Shown in pieces: positions 25,380 through 37,062 of a stretch of DNA of 64,000 nt. The position numbers and the translations under genes are program-made. The notes below the pieces were generated by a model. The model was not told the origin of the DNA. It worked only from the letters and a program-made list of their open reading frames with translations, and made no database searches. Within the stretch, counting starts at the first letter, position 1, and each line of letters starts with the position of its first letter. The stretch covers positions 682,001 through 746,000 of the forward strand of contig CP021226.1 of the NCBI GenBank assembly GCA_003999685.1. The letters run 5' to 3'. This stretch comes from Taiwanofungus camphoratus. Its lineage: Eukaryota; Basidiomycota; Agaricomycetes; Polyporales; Taiwanofungaceae.

Positions 25380-26303
25380 TGATGAGTTCTACAGCCTCCT
25401 GGGCTCTGAATTGTGATTTTAGAAGCTTTCTAACCCTTTTGCAAACCATCCTACAGCTCTCCTATAATCTACAACATCTGGGATAGATTTCTAAGACATT
25501 TCTAATGCATCCATTGCATCCCAAACCCTTCTAACACTCTATGAAGTCCTGTGAAGTCACATGAAGTGCTATGAAGCTTCGAATGCTAGCTATGAAGTCT
25601 CTAATGTCTGCTAAGTCCACTAACAGATGCTGCTGGCCCACCTACATTGTTCTATTGGGTCCAGACCTCAACTCCAACGTCATCCAGCCTGGACCTAGCT
25701 AGGAAAGCTTAGCTAAGTCTTTCTAATCTCTTGTGACTGTAGGCATCTCTGATAGTCTCTTAAATGGCTCGAAGTTCTGAAGGCTGTACTTAAAAAGCCT
25801 TGCACATCCTCTGGGTCTTGATCCTACACCATAAGGTCCTTCTACGATGTGCTCATATGATTTTCTATCTATTTAGGACATCTCCTACCCTGATTTGGAC
25901 AAGTTTTGCTGATAGAAACTTTGTACATCTTTAGCCTACTATGATAGTTGATCACTGTATATGGCTGCTCTCTGATAACCATTCCACCTTTATGGGTGAT
26001 CTTAGCCACCTTTCTACCATACGTAGTTCCCCTGTTTCAGTTTCTATTTAGTTCCTATCCTCCTTATGGTCACTTCAGAGTCCATGCACATTTAGTACAC
26101 ATTTTGGACTTGCAGAGACCACTTTGCATAAGATAGTTCACCTCACCCTCTTCTATTAAGCCAGATGTAGTATACTATGTATGACAGAGACCTCTTGATA
26201 TACACTATTCCTCCACTTGAGAATACGAGCCCCTTTGCAGCTCACAGCATATTGAGAATAGAAGCTTTAGGATCTGTCTAAAGCTTCTAAAGTCCCTCAC
26301 CTA
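25380..26303 (+). repeat. LTR family E, copy A (old, truncated)
   Basis: It begins TGATGAG, shares its first ~900 bp with the copies at 33260 and 51019, and stops at the next solo LTR. Nearly every CpG of the 51-kb copy is TpG or CpA here (for example the copy-C block CCGAATCGCGAT). It contains the single ATAAG site that in the 33-kb copy is duplicated around a nested LTR. It is a fossil. Confidence 0.75.
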
Positions 26304-26804
26304 TGTTACTGGGGGTTTTACCCTAGTTAAGCTGCAGAAGCTTAGCGCAGTGTGCAGTGAAGGGTCGAGAAGAAATGGCAGTGACAATGAGGCACGATCC
26401 TCAGTAGTCTTTAACTACAAGCTCTACGTAGTTGTGATAGTCTTTATGGGCTTCTTGTGAGTGCGAGAAGATGTGTAAAGAAAAGCATATATTGGTACTA
26501 AGTGCATAGCACACTTTGGAATAGTGAACAAAGAGAATACAACTGGAAAAACCTCCAGCAGAAGGTCCCCCTTTATACTGCTACCACCGACCCCTGGGTA
26601 TAGCTAAGCAGTCCTCCAAAGACAGCATAAGGTGAGAAGAGTCAGCAGTCTGAAAGTACATAACTACCATGGAGTAAGTGAGGATGGTCAGTCCATCAGT
26701 CAGTCTGAGTGAGTAATATGTGGAAAGGGTGCTGCACATCTATGGTGTGACGAATAAAGGAAAAGAAAAAACAATTAAGTCTCTAGTTCTACCTGTTAGT
26801 AACA
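26304..26804 (-). repeat. Solo LTR, 500-bp family (TGTTACC...GGTAACA), old copy
   Basis: This 501-bp copy has the family's terminal inverted repeat in decayed form (TGTTACT...AGTAACA). Its TATA-like box lies on the minus strand (complement of CCTTTATACTGC), so sense is minus. It is CpG-depleted relative to the copies at 37 and 39 kb. No clean 5-bp target duplication is left. Confidence 0.75.
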
Positions 26805-26845
26805 CTACCCCCATCTCCTCTCAGCTGTCACCCTGACACCTACCT

Positions 26846-27650
26846 TTATGATCTGGGAGCTTCCTCATCAGGCTGCTTCACTCCACTGATTTCAGACCAA
26901 ACAGCCCCTGCCTTGGGGCATTGGTCAGTGTTGTGATCATCAGCATAGCAGTTCAGACAACAAGGCAGAATGAAGGGCTCAATGGCTGGCTCCCCCAATC
27001 GTGGCCGGTGGATGCAGTCAGCAGCAACATGGTCAAGGCCCATGCAGAATTTACAGACCCCAGCCCATTGGTTCAAGGGGTGGCACTTAGGATGAAGACA
27101 GACCATCCACTTGTCCTGAGTGGAGGGAGCTGGGCGTGTGATGACTGAGAAGGGTGATAGGAGATGTTTGAGGGCAGAGATGATGTTAGTGCAAAGAAGG
27201 AAGTTTAGATGAGAACACACCACATTACAGGCTTGCCAGTATGATATGTCAATTTTCTGAATGGGACTGGCCCACCACTTAGCTTCATCGTGCTCCCCCT
27301 TCTCTCTCTCTCCTCTGTACCCTCTTATCATATGGTCGAGGTGTAAGACAACCTCGGCTTGGTGCTGGAAGATAGCAAACTGTGCTGCAAAATCAGGCCA
27401 GACAATGAGGGTGGTATCCACTGCTGGGTGTAGTCATTCGTTGGCCAACACCCATTTGAGGTGGTCAGTGGGGGTCAGAAAGTCAGTGGTGAGGCCAGAT
27501 GTTGCTTGGCGAGGTAGAAGGATGACGATCCCTTTGGTGAAGTTGGGAAGATTTTGCAGTTTCCGAAGGAAAGGATTCAGGGTGCGGGTGTTCCCTGCAG
27601 TGAGGATGGAGGCAGCAAGGTGAGCTTGAGCAGTGTTGGTTTAGTGGAAC
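26846..27650 (-). pseudogene. ORF fragment with two CCHC zinc knuckles, retroelement-like
   Basis: A minus-strand open stretch has two Gag-like knuckles of the form C-x2-C-x4-H-x4-C (CKFCMGLDHVAADC and CLNCYADDHNTDQC), preceded by a helical, mostly polar region. Upstream homologous-looking coding sequence extends to about 27.65 kb. It lies downstream of the chromodomain end of element B, which is the wrong place for that element's own gag. It is therefore probably part of another element. I do not recognise the family, and it is broken. Confidence 0.45.
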
Positions 27651-27729
27651 ATGGTGGGAGGCAGCCTTAGAATGCTGCAGGGTTGCTCTTTGCAGGGTAG
27701 TTGAACGGTTGTCAACTGGGTTGATGCCT

Positions 27730-30700
27730 AGGTGGTTTGTCTTTTTATATTGCCTCAGCAGGTCAGGGGAATGTCACAGATCATCTTCCTTCTGCCAGAT
27801 GCTGACAGAGACTGGCCATCCCTTTCATTTGATAAGGAACTCCCATTTCCCATGTTGGGCATGATACCCATGGAGGGCCTCAACTTTGTACTCTTCTTCC
27901 CCTTCAATCAGATCAGGTGGTGGTTTCAGAAAGTTGGGTCTGTGTTCTGCCATCTCCCTGTATGGGGTGAGCAGTGATACATGGAATACCAGGTGAATCT
28001 TTCAGATTCTCAGGAGCTGTAGCTTGTATGTTAGTGGCCCCTTGACTTCTGTGATTTTGAAAGGTCTGAGCCGCTTTGAGTCAAATTTCTGACTTATTGT
28101 TCTTAGCTGGAGGTTTGTGGCCTTAGCCAAACCTTGTCACCTTCCTGGAAGGATTTCCAGGAAAAAGGGGTTTGTTCTTTCATCAGCTTCTGGGCTAGCT
28201 CCTGTGCCGCAAGGGCCTCTTTGCAGGATTCAGAGATCTGGGTCAGATGGTCCTGGAGTGTGGGGTATTTGTCAGAGGGTCATGGAGAGCCAATGGCCTT
28301 TGGGTCATACACCATGGTGAGCTTGAATGGTGATTCCTTTCTTCCAGCATATGGCACCTGGTTGTGTGTGAATTTAAACTTGGGGATGTGTTTGACCCAG
28401 GTGTGAGGGTTATTTGCACATAGGATCCTCCAGGCTGCTTCCAGTTCCTGGTTGACCTGTTCTGTACTCTCATCTGATTGGGGGTGATAGGCAGTGGACA
28501 TTGCCATCTTGACTCCTGTCAGCTTACACCATTCTCAAAATGTGGCCGCTGCAAACTGTGGCCCTCGGTCAGATACCATTCAGTCAGGTAGACCATATCG
28601 CCTATATATATTGAGATGTAGGGCCTCTGTCATCCCTACCACATCTATGTTTTTGGTGCAGGGTATGAGTACAATGCCCTTGGTGAGTTCTCTGTCGACC
28701 ACTACCATGAGCACGTTGAAGCCCTGTGACTCTGGTAGGTCAGTGATGAAGTTTACTGATATGTGAGAGAATGGTCTCAAATTCAGTTTTGTGGAAATGG
28801 CCATCAGGGGGGGTTTCATGGGGTGCGTGTTGATCTTACTCTCCTGGCATTTGGTGCACCCCTCAACATATTTCTCAATGAATGATGACATTTCGTGCCA
28901 AAACCAGTCTCTCTGGGCAATGGCCATCATATCTTATGCCTCTGGATGTGCCATGGCTGGTATATCATGGCAGAGTTGAATGACTTCTTGGTGCAGGTCA
29001 TCGTTGAAGGGTACATAAACTCAATTTTTGTATAAAATTAGTCTCTTCTAAATGTCCCAGTCTGCCAGTTTTGTGTGTGCAAAGCCTGTGCCCTTGAATG
29101 ACAGTACCTTCTCCCATTTTAAAGCATCAATCATTTCAATGACCATCCTGTCATGACTACGACATTCGCATATCTTTTTGATGATTGTGGTGTTAGTGGT
29201 GTTGACAAAGAGGTCTGTTGGTAGCAAGATGACACCTTCATTGTCATACTCCCCACCTGGGTGGTCAGGTTGTCTAAAGAGTGCGTCAGCAACTATGAGT
29301 CGACTGCCTTTCTTGTTTAGTAGTTGCAGGTCAAACTGCGACAAAAATAGCTGCCATTGAGTCTGGCATCGGTTGAGTCATTGTGCTTCTCAGAAATAGA
29401 TGAGATTCTTGTGGTCTGTGATCACCGTGACCAAGTGTCTGCTTCCCTCAAGGTGATGGCACCATTCCTCGAGTGCTCAGACAATGGCCAGCAGCTCTCT
29501 GTCATATACTTGGTAGTTCCACTCAGCCTCCTGCAGGCTCTTTGAGAGGAATGCTATAGGGTGTAGCCACCCTTTCTCATCGAGTTGTTGAAGCACTGCA
29601 TCAGTGGCTATCAGAGAGGCATTGGCCTCAATGGTGAATGGTTTGGATGGATTGGGCATGCAGAGGATCAGCATGCTCTGGAAACACCTCTTGAGCTCAT
29701 TGAAGGCTTCCTGGCAGGCTTCAGTCCAGTCTCACTCCACACACTTCTTCTTGATCATATTCAAGGGGTGAGCAATGTGGGAGAAGTTGTAGATGAAGCG
29801 CTGGTAGTAGTTGGTGAGGCCCATAAATTGTTCTACATTTTTGACCTTGGTAGGAATGGGCCAATCTGCAATTTCCATCAGTTTGTCCTTGTTTATATGT
29901 ACCTGCTCAGGTGAGATGGCCATTTCCAAGAAGTCGACCTCGATGACATCGAATGTGAATTTCTTTGACTTTACAAATAGTCATTTCTGCAGCCGCTGTA
30001 AGACACGTCTGGTTCATTCTCAGTGGGTGTTCATGTTGTCGGAGAAGATGAGGATGTCATCCATATAGATTGCAATCCATCCCTCAGCCAGCATGTCCTG
30101 GAATGCGTCATTCATCATTCGTTGGAATGTGGCCAGTGAGTTGCACTTCTCAACGAACATGATGGTGGGTTCAACAATTTTGTCCTGATTTTCATATTTT
30201 ACCATGAATGCTCCTTTCCATTGATCACCTTCCCTGATTCAGATGTTGTTGTACCCATTTCAAAGGTCCAGTTTGATGAACACAGTGGCTTTTTGGAGCC
30301 TGTTGATTAGCTCTCCTATGAGGGGTAGAGGGTAGGCATCTTTGATTGTGCCTTTGTTCAGGTATTGGTAGTTCTGGCATGAGCGTAAGGTACCATTCTT
30401 TTTTTTGACAAAAAAGGCTGGGAATGCCATAGGTGAGTTCAATTTTCAGAGATAGCCCTTGGCCAGGTTCTCTTCCAGGAATTTGTCCATTGCAGCCTGC
30501 TCCTTTGATGACAAAGAGATCACTGCACATTTTCTGAGGACAAAGTCCGGTCTTAACTCAATGGTGTAGTTTCAGGGTTTGGACTCTGAAAAACAGTCAG
30601 AGGCCTCCTCCTCAAACAGCCATTTGTAGTCCCACAGGTATTCTAGGACGAGGTCCTCTACAGACAGGGGTGGCTCCATAGAGATCACCAATTCTGTGAG

Positions 30701-31041
30701 CTCCTGGGTGTTTCATGCCACACACGGAGAGTTAGAGAAGTGTGTCAGTTGATTAAGCCCTGTTTGCTGGGGCTTTAAGGTCTGCAGCAGCCCGTCTTCA
30801 CTTGTGAGCAGCTGCTCTTTCTGCTGGAAGATCCCCAGAACCCCTTCTTCTTATGTGTAAGCATACAGTATGTCTGAAAGCTCATCGTCATCTTTGTGTA
30901 TAGAAGCTCAACACAGGGGGATTCTGTCCGTGGTGGGTTGGCTCATGATCCAGGCATAGTATCCTTATCATTCTGTGAGTTGGGCTTGATCAATTTCAAG
31001 TGTCCCCTCTACCCAGTCAATGCATGGGTTGACTTGTGCGA
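27730..31041 (-). mobile_element. Fossil Ty3/gypsy chromovirus-type pol region, element B
   Basis: This is a minus-strand pol region in the order protease end (31.0 kb), reverse transcriptase (30.5-29.7 kb, with YMDDIL at about 30.06 kb and IADWPIPTKVKNVEQFMGL at about 29.85 kb), RNase H (29.6-29.35 kb), HHCC zinc finger and integrase core (29.0-28.27 kb, TAYHPQSDE), then a chromodomain-like tail (27.96-27.78 kb, KVEALHGYHAQHGKWEFLIK). A C-terminal chromodomain marks chromoviruses. It is broken in many places and CpG-depleted. Its 5' end is cut by an LTR D copy at 31042. Close relative of element A. Confidence 0.85.
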
Positions 31042-32608
31042 TGATAGGTCTGGTACAACTTCATGCCCTGAATTTGCATATTTTTGGTCTCCTGCCCATT
31101 TCTCAGAATGTACTGCTGAGTTTTGGAAGTCTGAATGTCGTAACAAGGACTGAGAGCTCTATTCCATCACTAGGGAGTGTCCTAACTCGGCAGACAGGTA
31201 CGCTACATATGTCTATTCACGCCTTGGCAAACCAGCCTTCTTATTTGGGAAGAACAATGGGATTTCTGATGATAGAAGGTCTGACTGACACTCTGAAAGT
31301 CCTGTTGAAGAGAAGTGGTCCCTCACACTCTAGAATGCACACCAGCAGCCTCCTCTAGCCTTCTCCTGACCTCTGATGAGCCTGAGCCTTTGGTTGAGAT
31401 CAACTGAGAAAAGCCATTTCAGTTTTTGATCTTCAATCCTCAGTTCTGGTTCTCGGTCCCTCAGTCCGGAGTCTCGGCCTCTTGTTTATGAAGTCCATAT
31501 GATCCCTTGGTATGGCCTAGACCCCCTACACATCGGCTTGACGGTTCAGCACTCCTAGATTCCTGTTCCTCTCAAGGTCTGGTTAGATAGCCCATCTTTC
31601 ATATGATGATCTCTAGATAAGCATCCCTCACCTTGTGCCATTCCTCCGTAACCTTTCTACTGCATTCAGTGTCCCTGTTTCATGTCCTACTTCAGTTTAG
31701 TTTCCTATATGGTATGCTAATCGGATCCTAGATTTTACAATTTTCAGTTTGTTTTCAGTTTCTTTGGTTTTATTTTGCGTAAGATACTTTGACACCATGG
31801 ACCCCTTATATAGTCTCCTGTACCTACCAGACGGCAGAGAAAATACGTGCTCTCATCTTGTCTCAAAGAATCTACAGACTTGTCCTCCAGAGTTCAGATT
31901 TGGGCTTCCCCTGCTCTAAGGCTTTCCAACAGTCTGACAAGATTCCCCTCCATCATATCTACGCATTTCGTCAGCCAGCAGTCCTATTATATCGTATATT
32001 GCAGCAGTCCTACGTCCTCTACGTCCTACGTTCTCGAAGTTGGAGTAACTTTGGTCTGAGTAACCAGCCCCCCTCCTTCTCCTCATCTAGCGTGCCTTCA
32101 CCCTTGTTATACCCCATAGACACGTGTTGCATACAGTTCAGTCTATCAGTTATTGCCTACGCCAGCTCTACATCCCATTCCTATGCCAGCAGCCCTCAGC
32201 AGTATCTCCTATCCTGATTATATCAGTTTTCGGTTTATCTTTCAGTCCTCAGTTTATCATCGGTTCGCCTTCAGTTTCCTTCAACTCCTTTGCACCTGGC
32301 TGGCATCCTACCAGCCTGCTGTCATCGGGTTAGAAGACCACGCTCCTACCTTCCTGGGACTGTCCGCGCCTCAGCACAAGATCCTGTCATGCAGAATTCA
32401 TTGGCCCCTTACTCCTCCACACACACTAGACTTTTAGGCCCCTGACTGTGGTCTAGGTAGTTTCTTTGTTGTGTCCCCTCACTTACCTTTCCCTCTGGTA
32501 TCCTTCACAGGTACCACATCGCTTTAGCTCTCCCTACTCATATAGGACGCGTCAGACCTACTCCCTAGGTTCATCCCTCCGTTCAGGACTCCCTAGGTCA
32601 TATTATCA
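31042..32608 (+). repeat. LTR family D, copy 1 (TGATAGG...ATTATCA), inserted in element B
   Basis: This ~1.57-kb LTR starts TGATAGGTC and ends near ATTATCA. It matches the copy at 59968-61527 over its full length and the inverted partial copy at 57318-59137. It interrupts the protease part of element B, so it is younger than that element. It is moderately CpG-depleted. No matching 5-bp target duplication was found, so it may be one end of a longer element rather than a solo LTR. Confidence 0.7.
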
Positions 32609-32639
32609 TGTGGGTAGAAAAGGCTGCCTTGGCACAAGC

Positions 32640-33143
32640 AGAGGAATGACAAGTATGAGATGAAGTGCAGCTGGGAGCTGGAGAAGATGAGGCAGCGAGT
32701 TGGGCAGCGCGCTCAGCCACCTCTGCACAAAGTCGCTCAGTTGCGAGGGCAAGTTCACACTATGCATCACGTTTTTGGAGCATGACAGCAAACTGAGGGA
32801 AGCTAGTCTGAGCCCACAAAATCCACAACAAATCTGCAAGAGGGAGGATTGCTGTCAGGCCTTCAATGATTGCGGCCTCCAGTGCAGGGTCAGCTGGTGC
32901 ATTTGAAGCTTGAGAAAGGACACACCAATTGCCCTGTATTGCAGTGAGATCAAGTAGTGAGTGATCAAACGAGACATGCACCTCACGATGCCCTAAATTT
33001 CTCACCCACCACAAGTAATCCTTGGTCTCCACTACACCCTCTGGATGCGAATTGAGGAGTGCAAGTACATCACTATGAGCCAGGTCGATGCTGTCAGCAT
33101 CCATGTCGTCAAATATGATAGAAAGAGAAAGACATAAAGACAC
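32640..33143 (-). other. Small ORF antisense to LTR units, copy 1
   Basis: A minus-strand open frame of about 127 codons (MSLCLSLSIIFDDMDADSID...) lies between LTR D and the polypurine tract of LTR E. Its C-terminal part (PADPALEAAI, then ILWAQTSFPQFAVML) is recognisably related to the minus-strand ORF at 59.04-59.85 kb (PADPQIETEV, then LEWADEVFPELAMVI). I do not recognise the protein. It sits about 90 bp upstream of the tract, as the second copy does. Confidence 0.4.
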
Positions 33144-33224
33144 CCACAGTTAGTTTCTATCATGATATCACATGCTTCGCAGATCAGATGCGATAGGCTA
33201 AAAATTCCCATGGTTGCACGCACT

Positions 33225-33259
33225 CACTGAGGACAGTCAGGATTTCAATAAAGAGGAGG
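33225..33259 (+). other. Polypurine-tract-like segment before LTR E copy B
   Basis: CTGAGGACAGTCAG is followed by TTTCAATAAAGAGGAGG, immediately before TGATGAG. The same segment, slightly diverged, precedes LTR D at 59968. A purine tract directly 5' of a TG-starting LTR is the normal plus-strand primer position. Confidence 0.55.
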
Positions 33260-35206
33260 TGATGAGCCCTGTAGTCTCCTGGGCTCCAAATTGCAATTTT
33301 AGGAGCTTTCTAATCCCCTCACAGATCATCCTAAGACTCTTCTACAGCCTACAACAGGTGGGATAGATTCCTATGATGCTTCTAACACCTTCTTTGCCTT
33401 CTAAACCCTTCTAACACCCTATAAAGTTCTGCAAAGTCACACGAGATGCTACAAAGCTTTGAACACTAGCCACGAAGTCCCTAACTCCTGCTAAGTTCAC
33501 TATCGGACACTGACGGCCCTTCCATATTGTTCTATTGGGTCCAGGTCCCAGCTACTATGTCATTCAGCCTGGGTTTAGCTAAGAAGGCTTAGCTAAGTCT
33601 CTCCAATCTCTTGTGACTGCAGGCACCTCTGATAGGCTCCAAAATGGTCCAAAGTTTTAAAGGCTGGACTTAGGAAGCCTTGTGCACCCCCTGGGTCTCG
33701 ATCCATTGCCATAAGTGTTGAAGTCTGACTTACATGTCAAAATATCGGACTAATGCACTGCATTGTAATGCTGTGCTTAGATACCATCACTACACAGCAT
33801 TACTATGGACACTGCCTCATCTTAGTTACAATCACTGTACAGCCTTGTTGATATCAATCTGCACAGCCATGCAGTGCACACAGCCTTAGTATCCTAGTTA
33901 CTATAGCACTGCATAGCCTTACTGTAGATGCATATAAACCCTAGAGTCCCAGTCCTGGATCCCCAGTGACTTACATTGGACTCTAGGTATGTCTTGTATA
34001 TTTTCTTGTTAATATATTAGTGACTTACATTGGACTCTAGCTCTTCTGTCCCAGCAAGTCATCTCTGCTTGCATATATCTTGGAGTGTAACTCCTTGTGA
34101 TATTGTCTGAACTTAACAATAAGGTCCTTCTACGGTGTGTCCATATGATCTTCTACCTACCTAGGACATCTCCTACCTCAATTAGGACAAGTCCCGCTGC
34201 TAGAAACTTTGTATGCCTTTAGCCCACTAGGACGGTTGATCACGGTGCATGGCTGCTCTTGGATAGTCATTCCGCCCTCATAGATGATCTTGATCACCTT
34301 TCTGCTGTACATAGTTCCTCCTGTTTCAGTTCCTATTTAGTTCCTATCCTCTTCATGTTCACTTCAGAGCCCATGTGCTTTAGTACACATTTCAGACTTG
34401 TAAGGATCACTTCACGCAAGAATAGTTCACCTCACTCTCTCCTATTTAGTCAGAGGTAGTTTATCATGTACGAGAGAGACCCCTCAGTGCATGCTTCTCT
34501 CTTTGGAATACAAGTTTCCCTGTAGCTCCAATCTCAGAGAGTGCTGCAAGTGCAGTCTTAGGAACGGTCCTAAGCCCCTAAAGTCTCCATCCTAGCTCTG
34601 TTTCAGTATCTCTAAACTACATCTATGCTCACGATATATCAACAAACTATGTCTACGCCTCTTGAACTATGCCCTATAATCCACAAAGTCGACGTGACTT
34701 CACACCCTTCAGTACAACCTATAGCACCTATCTGATGGGCCTCCACCTTAGTTATACCCAAAGGCTCACATTGTGTCATCCCTACATCCCACGATATCAC
34801 TACGATCCTCCTATAGCCTCCAATTCAGATTATAGTACATCTCCTATGCCCTCAAACTCCCCAATCTACACCTCGAAGCCAGCAGATACTTCAGAACATC
34901 CAGCAACCTCGTTCTACCATCATTACTCCCAGTATTGACTTCACAAACCATCTGACCTCTTCTATCGATCCCCACGCTAGTCAAATCTCTCATACCTCAC
35001 TCTACAAACCTCGAAGCATTACACTCCTTAGCTAACTTTAGTTAAAGACTTCAGAGCAGTCTCGTATCCTTTGCCAACTATTTGAACCCATATTCCCTTG
35101 ACCTATTGCTCCCTAATCCTACGCAGCCTATGAAGTCAGATAGTGTGCTTTAGCAAAACTTCAAAGGACTTTGCAGATCTTCAAAGGACTGCGCACACTT
35201 TGAAGG
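33260..35206 (+). repeat. LTR family E, copy B, carrying a nested solo LTR
   Basis: This homologue of 51019-52590 is interrupted at 33716 by a 403-bp solo LTR. With that removed the sequence is collinear with copy C. It is CpG-poor, but less completely than copy A. Its right end is cut off abruptly at the inverted 412-bp LTR starting at 35207. Confidence 0.75.
33716..34118 (+). repeat. Solo LTR, 403-bp family, TSD ATAAG
   Basis: It is bounded by TGTTGAAG...CTTAACA and flanked by ATAAG at 33711-33715 and 34119-34123. LTR E copies A and C have an undivided ATAAG at the same place, which proves the insertion. A TATA-like ATATAAACCC lies in the plus sense. It is a solo LTR fossil, younger than its host LTR. 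Confidence 0.9.
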
Positions 35207-35618
35207 TGTTGAATTCAGACAATATCACAAGGAGTTACACTCCAAGATATATGCAAGCAGAGATGACTTGCTGGGACAGAAGAGCTAGAGTCCAATGTAA
35301 GTCACTAATATATTAACAAGAAAATATACAAGACATACCTAGAGTCCAATGTAAGTCACTGGGGATCCAGGACTGGGACTCTAGGGTTTATATACATCTA
35401 CAGTAAGGCTATGCAGTGCTACAGTAACTAGGATACTAAGGCTGTGTGCACTGCATGGCTGTGCAGATTGATATCAACAAGGCTGTACAGTGATTGTAAC
35501 TAAGATGAGGCAGTGTCCATAGTAATGCTGTGTAGTGATGGTATCTAAGGTAACTAATCACAGCATTACAATGCAGTGCATTAGTCCGATATTTTGACAT
35601 GTAAGTCAGACTTCAACA
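35207..35618 (-). repeat. Solo LTR of the 403-bp family, inverted copy, no TSD
   Basis: This is a nearly exact reverse complement of 33716-34118 with a ~9-bp length difference, bounded TGTTGAATTC...GAAGTCTGACTT in family terms. Flanks are GAAGG on the left and GGTCT on the right. Left flank is LTR E and right flank is unrelated coding-like DNA, so a rearrangement occurred at or through this LTR. Confidence 0.85.
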
Positions 35619-36121
35619 GGTCTCGTCCTGGCGATGAGTGGATTCAGTTGACCCAGGGCATCCCAGTGTCTTCCTTGCAGAAGAAGTACAAGAACATCAA
35701 GCCTATACTGACAGACACCAAAAGGTCATATCAGGCCATAGAGGCCAGCATCAATCCCACTTTGCTAGTTCAGTAGAAACAGCAGATAGAAAAGGCTCAA
35801 CGACACAGGCTGAAGAGTGAAAAAGCCATAGATATCTTTAATGTGGAGCTCAGGAAAGGTAAGTGCATCAGCATGCAGCTAGAACCATCCCTTTTCAACA
35901 TCAGCCTTCATTCTTCAGCACCGAGCCAGGCCGACATCCAACTGAGGCTGGCCGAGAAGGAGCCCCATCTGGGTTTGTCCCGAGGGGCTGTTGGATGGTT
36001 GACTCAGGGCCTGAAGGTGCAGGAGACACAGTGAGTGGCACCATGTATCATGACATCTTTATCCTTTCATGATGGGTGCAGAATCTTCTTGGTCACTGAG
36101 GTCAGATCCATGGGCCAGAAT
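35619..36121 (+). pseudogene. Transposase-like C-terminal fragment (KDZ-like, tentative)
   Basis: Plus-strand frames encode QKKYKNIKPILTDTKRSYQA and, further on, RLAEKEPHLGLSRGAVGWL followed by TQGLKVQETQ. The W-L-x-x-G-L-x-x-Q-E-x-Q block resembles the C-terminal part of KDZ-type transposases as I remember them. A stop follows in one frame at about 35.78 kb, so it is a pseudogene. It is cut off by the inverted repeat at 36122. Orientation is opposite to the main KDZ sequence at 39-41.6 kb. Confidence 0.35.
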
Positions 36122-37062
36122 TGTCACAATAATGTGCTCTGTCACAGTCCCTTGGTCAAGCTGGAGTGCTGCTGGGCTTGGCCACAGTAGACTGTGGGCC
36201 ACTTACAGTATTGATTGTGGAGTTATTGCACTGGAGTAGAGCGAAAGCCACATTAGTTTTGTGACTGAGACATAAGTTTGCAGCACCCCTAAGGGTGTAT
36301 CAAGACTCTAAGAGTGCATGAGACTTTCTAAGTCTAGACTTCAGAACTTAAGACCACTTCAGAGGTTATCAGAGGTGTGAACAGCTATAGCAGAGAGCAC
36401 ATTATTGTGATATGTACAGGATTCAGATGATGAAGTTTCTGACAGTGAAGTCAAGTTAAGCAGAAAGAAAAGGGACCTGCCTTCAAACCTCCTTTCTCCT
36501 CAGATTATTGCATGTGACAATCGGCTTTGGAAGCAGATGAAGCAGAACAACCCCCACCACATTGCTTTGCAGAATAAAGGAGGTTCTGAACAAGAGAGAA
36601 GAAGAATCTGACCTCAATCTCACACACATTTCATTTTCCTTCTACTTATCACATTTCTTATTGAATCTCACCCCACTTTGAGATCACTACACTATCAAAT
36701 TTCAGAATATCTCATTTAGACTGAGATTAGCTTTCAATTTCATAAATCATGGTATGTGCAAAGACTGTAATGTCACAATAATGTGCTCTGCCACAGTCCC
36801 TTGGTCAAGCTGGAGTGCTGCCGGACTTGGAGTGGCCACAGTAGACTGTGGGCCACTTACATCATTAGTGGCGGAGCTATGGGACTGGAGTTGAACACAG
36901 GCCACATTAGTTTTGTGGCTGGGTCATATGTTTGTATTGTTCTCTTTTTGATGGACTCTATTGTTCTGTGGTGGAGCCCTTTGTTCTCACCAGCATAAAT
37001 AGTGCCATCTCTGTGGCTTACTTCGGACTCTTAGTTGCTGTTCACTGCGTCTCATTTTGATA
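36122..37062 (+). repeat. Left arm of a ~1-kb inverted repeat
   Basis: This arm is the near-perfect reverse complement of 38059-39087. It comprises a ~290-bp unit with inverted ends (TGTCACAATAATGTGCTCTG...AGAGCACATTATTGTGATA). Then comes ~350 bp of unique sequence including a short open stretch (KLSRKKRDLPSNLLSPQIIA), and a 292-bp LTR at 36771-37062. Arm and LTR end at the same base on the inner side. Confidence 0.85.
36771..37062 (+). repeat. LTR of the 375-bp family, shortened, TSD TGTAA
   Basis: It starts TGTCACAATAATG and ends CATTTTGATA. Flanks are TGTAA at 36766-36770 and 37063-37067. About 84 bp are missing relative to the 375-bp copies, exactly between two copies of a GTGGCTTACTTCGGACTC direct repeat. 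Confidence 0.85.

Noticed and set aside
25540-25640. Repeated GAAGT words in LTR E taken as a separate satellite
   Set aside because: They are part of the LTR and recur in all three copies (as CGAAGT in copy C).
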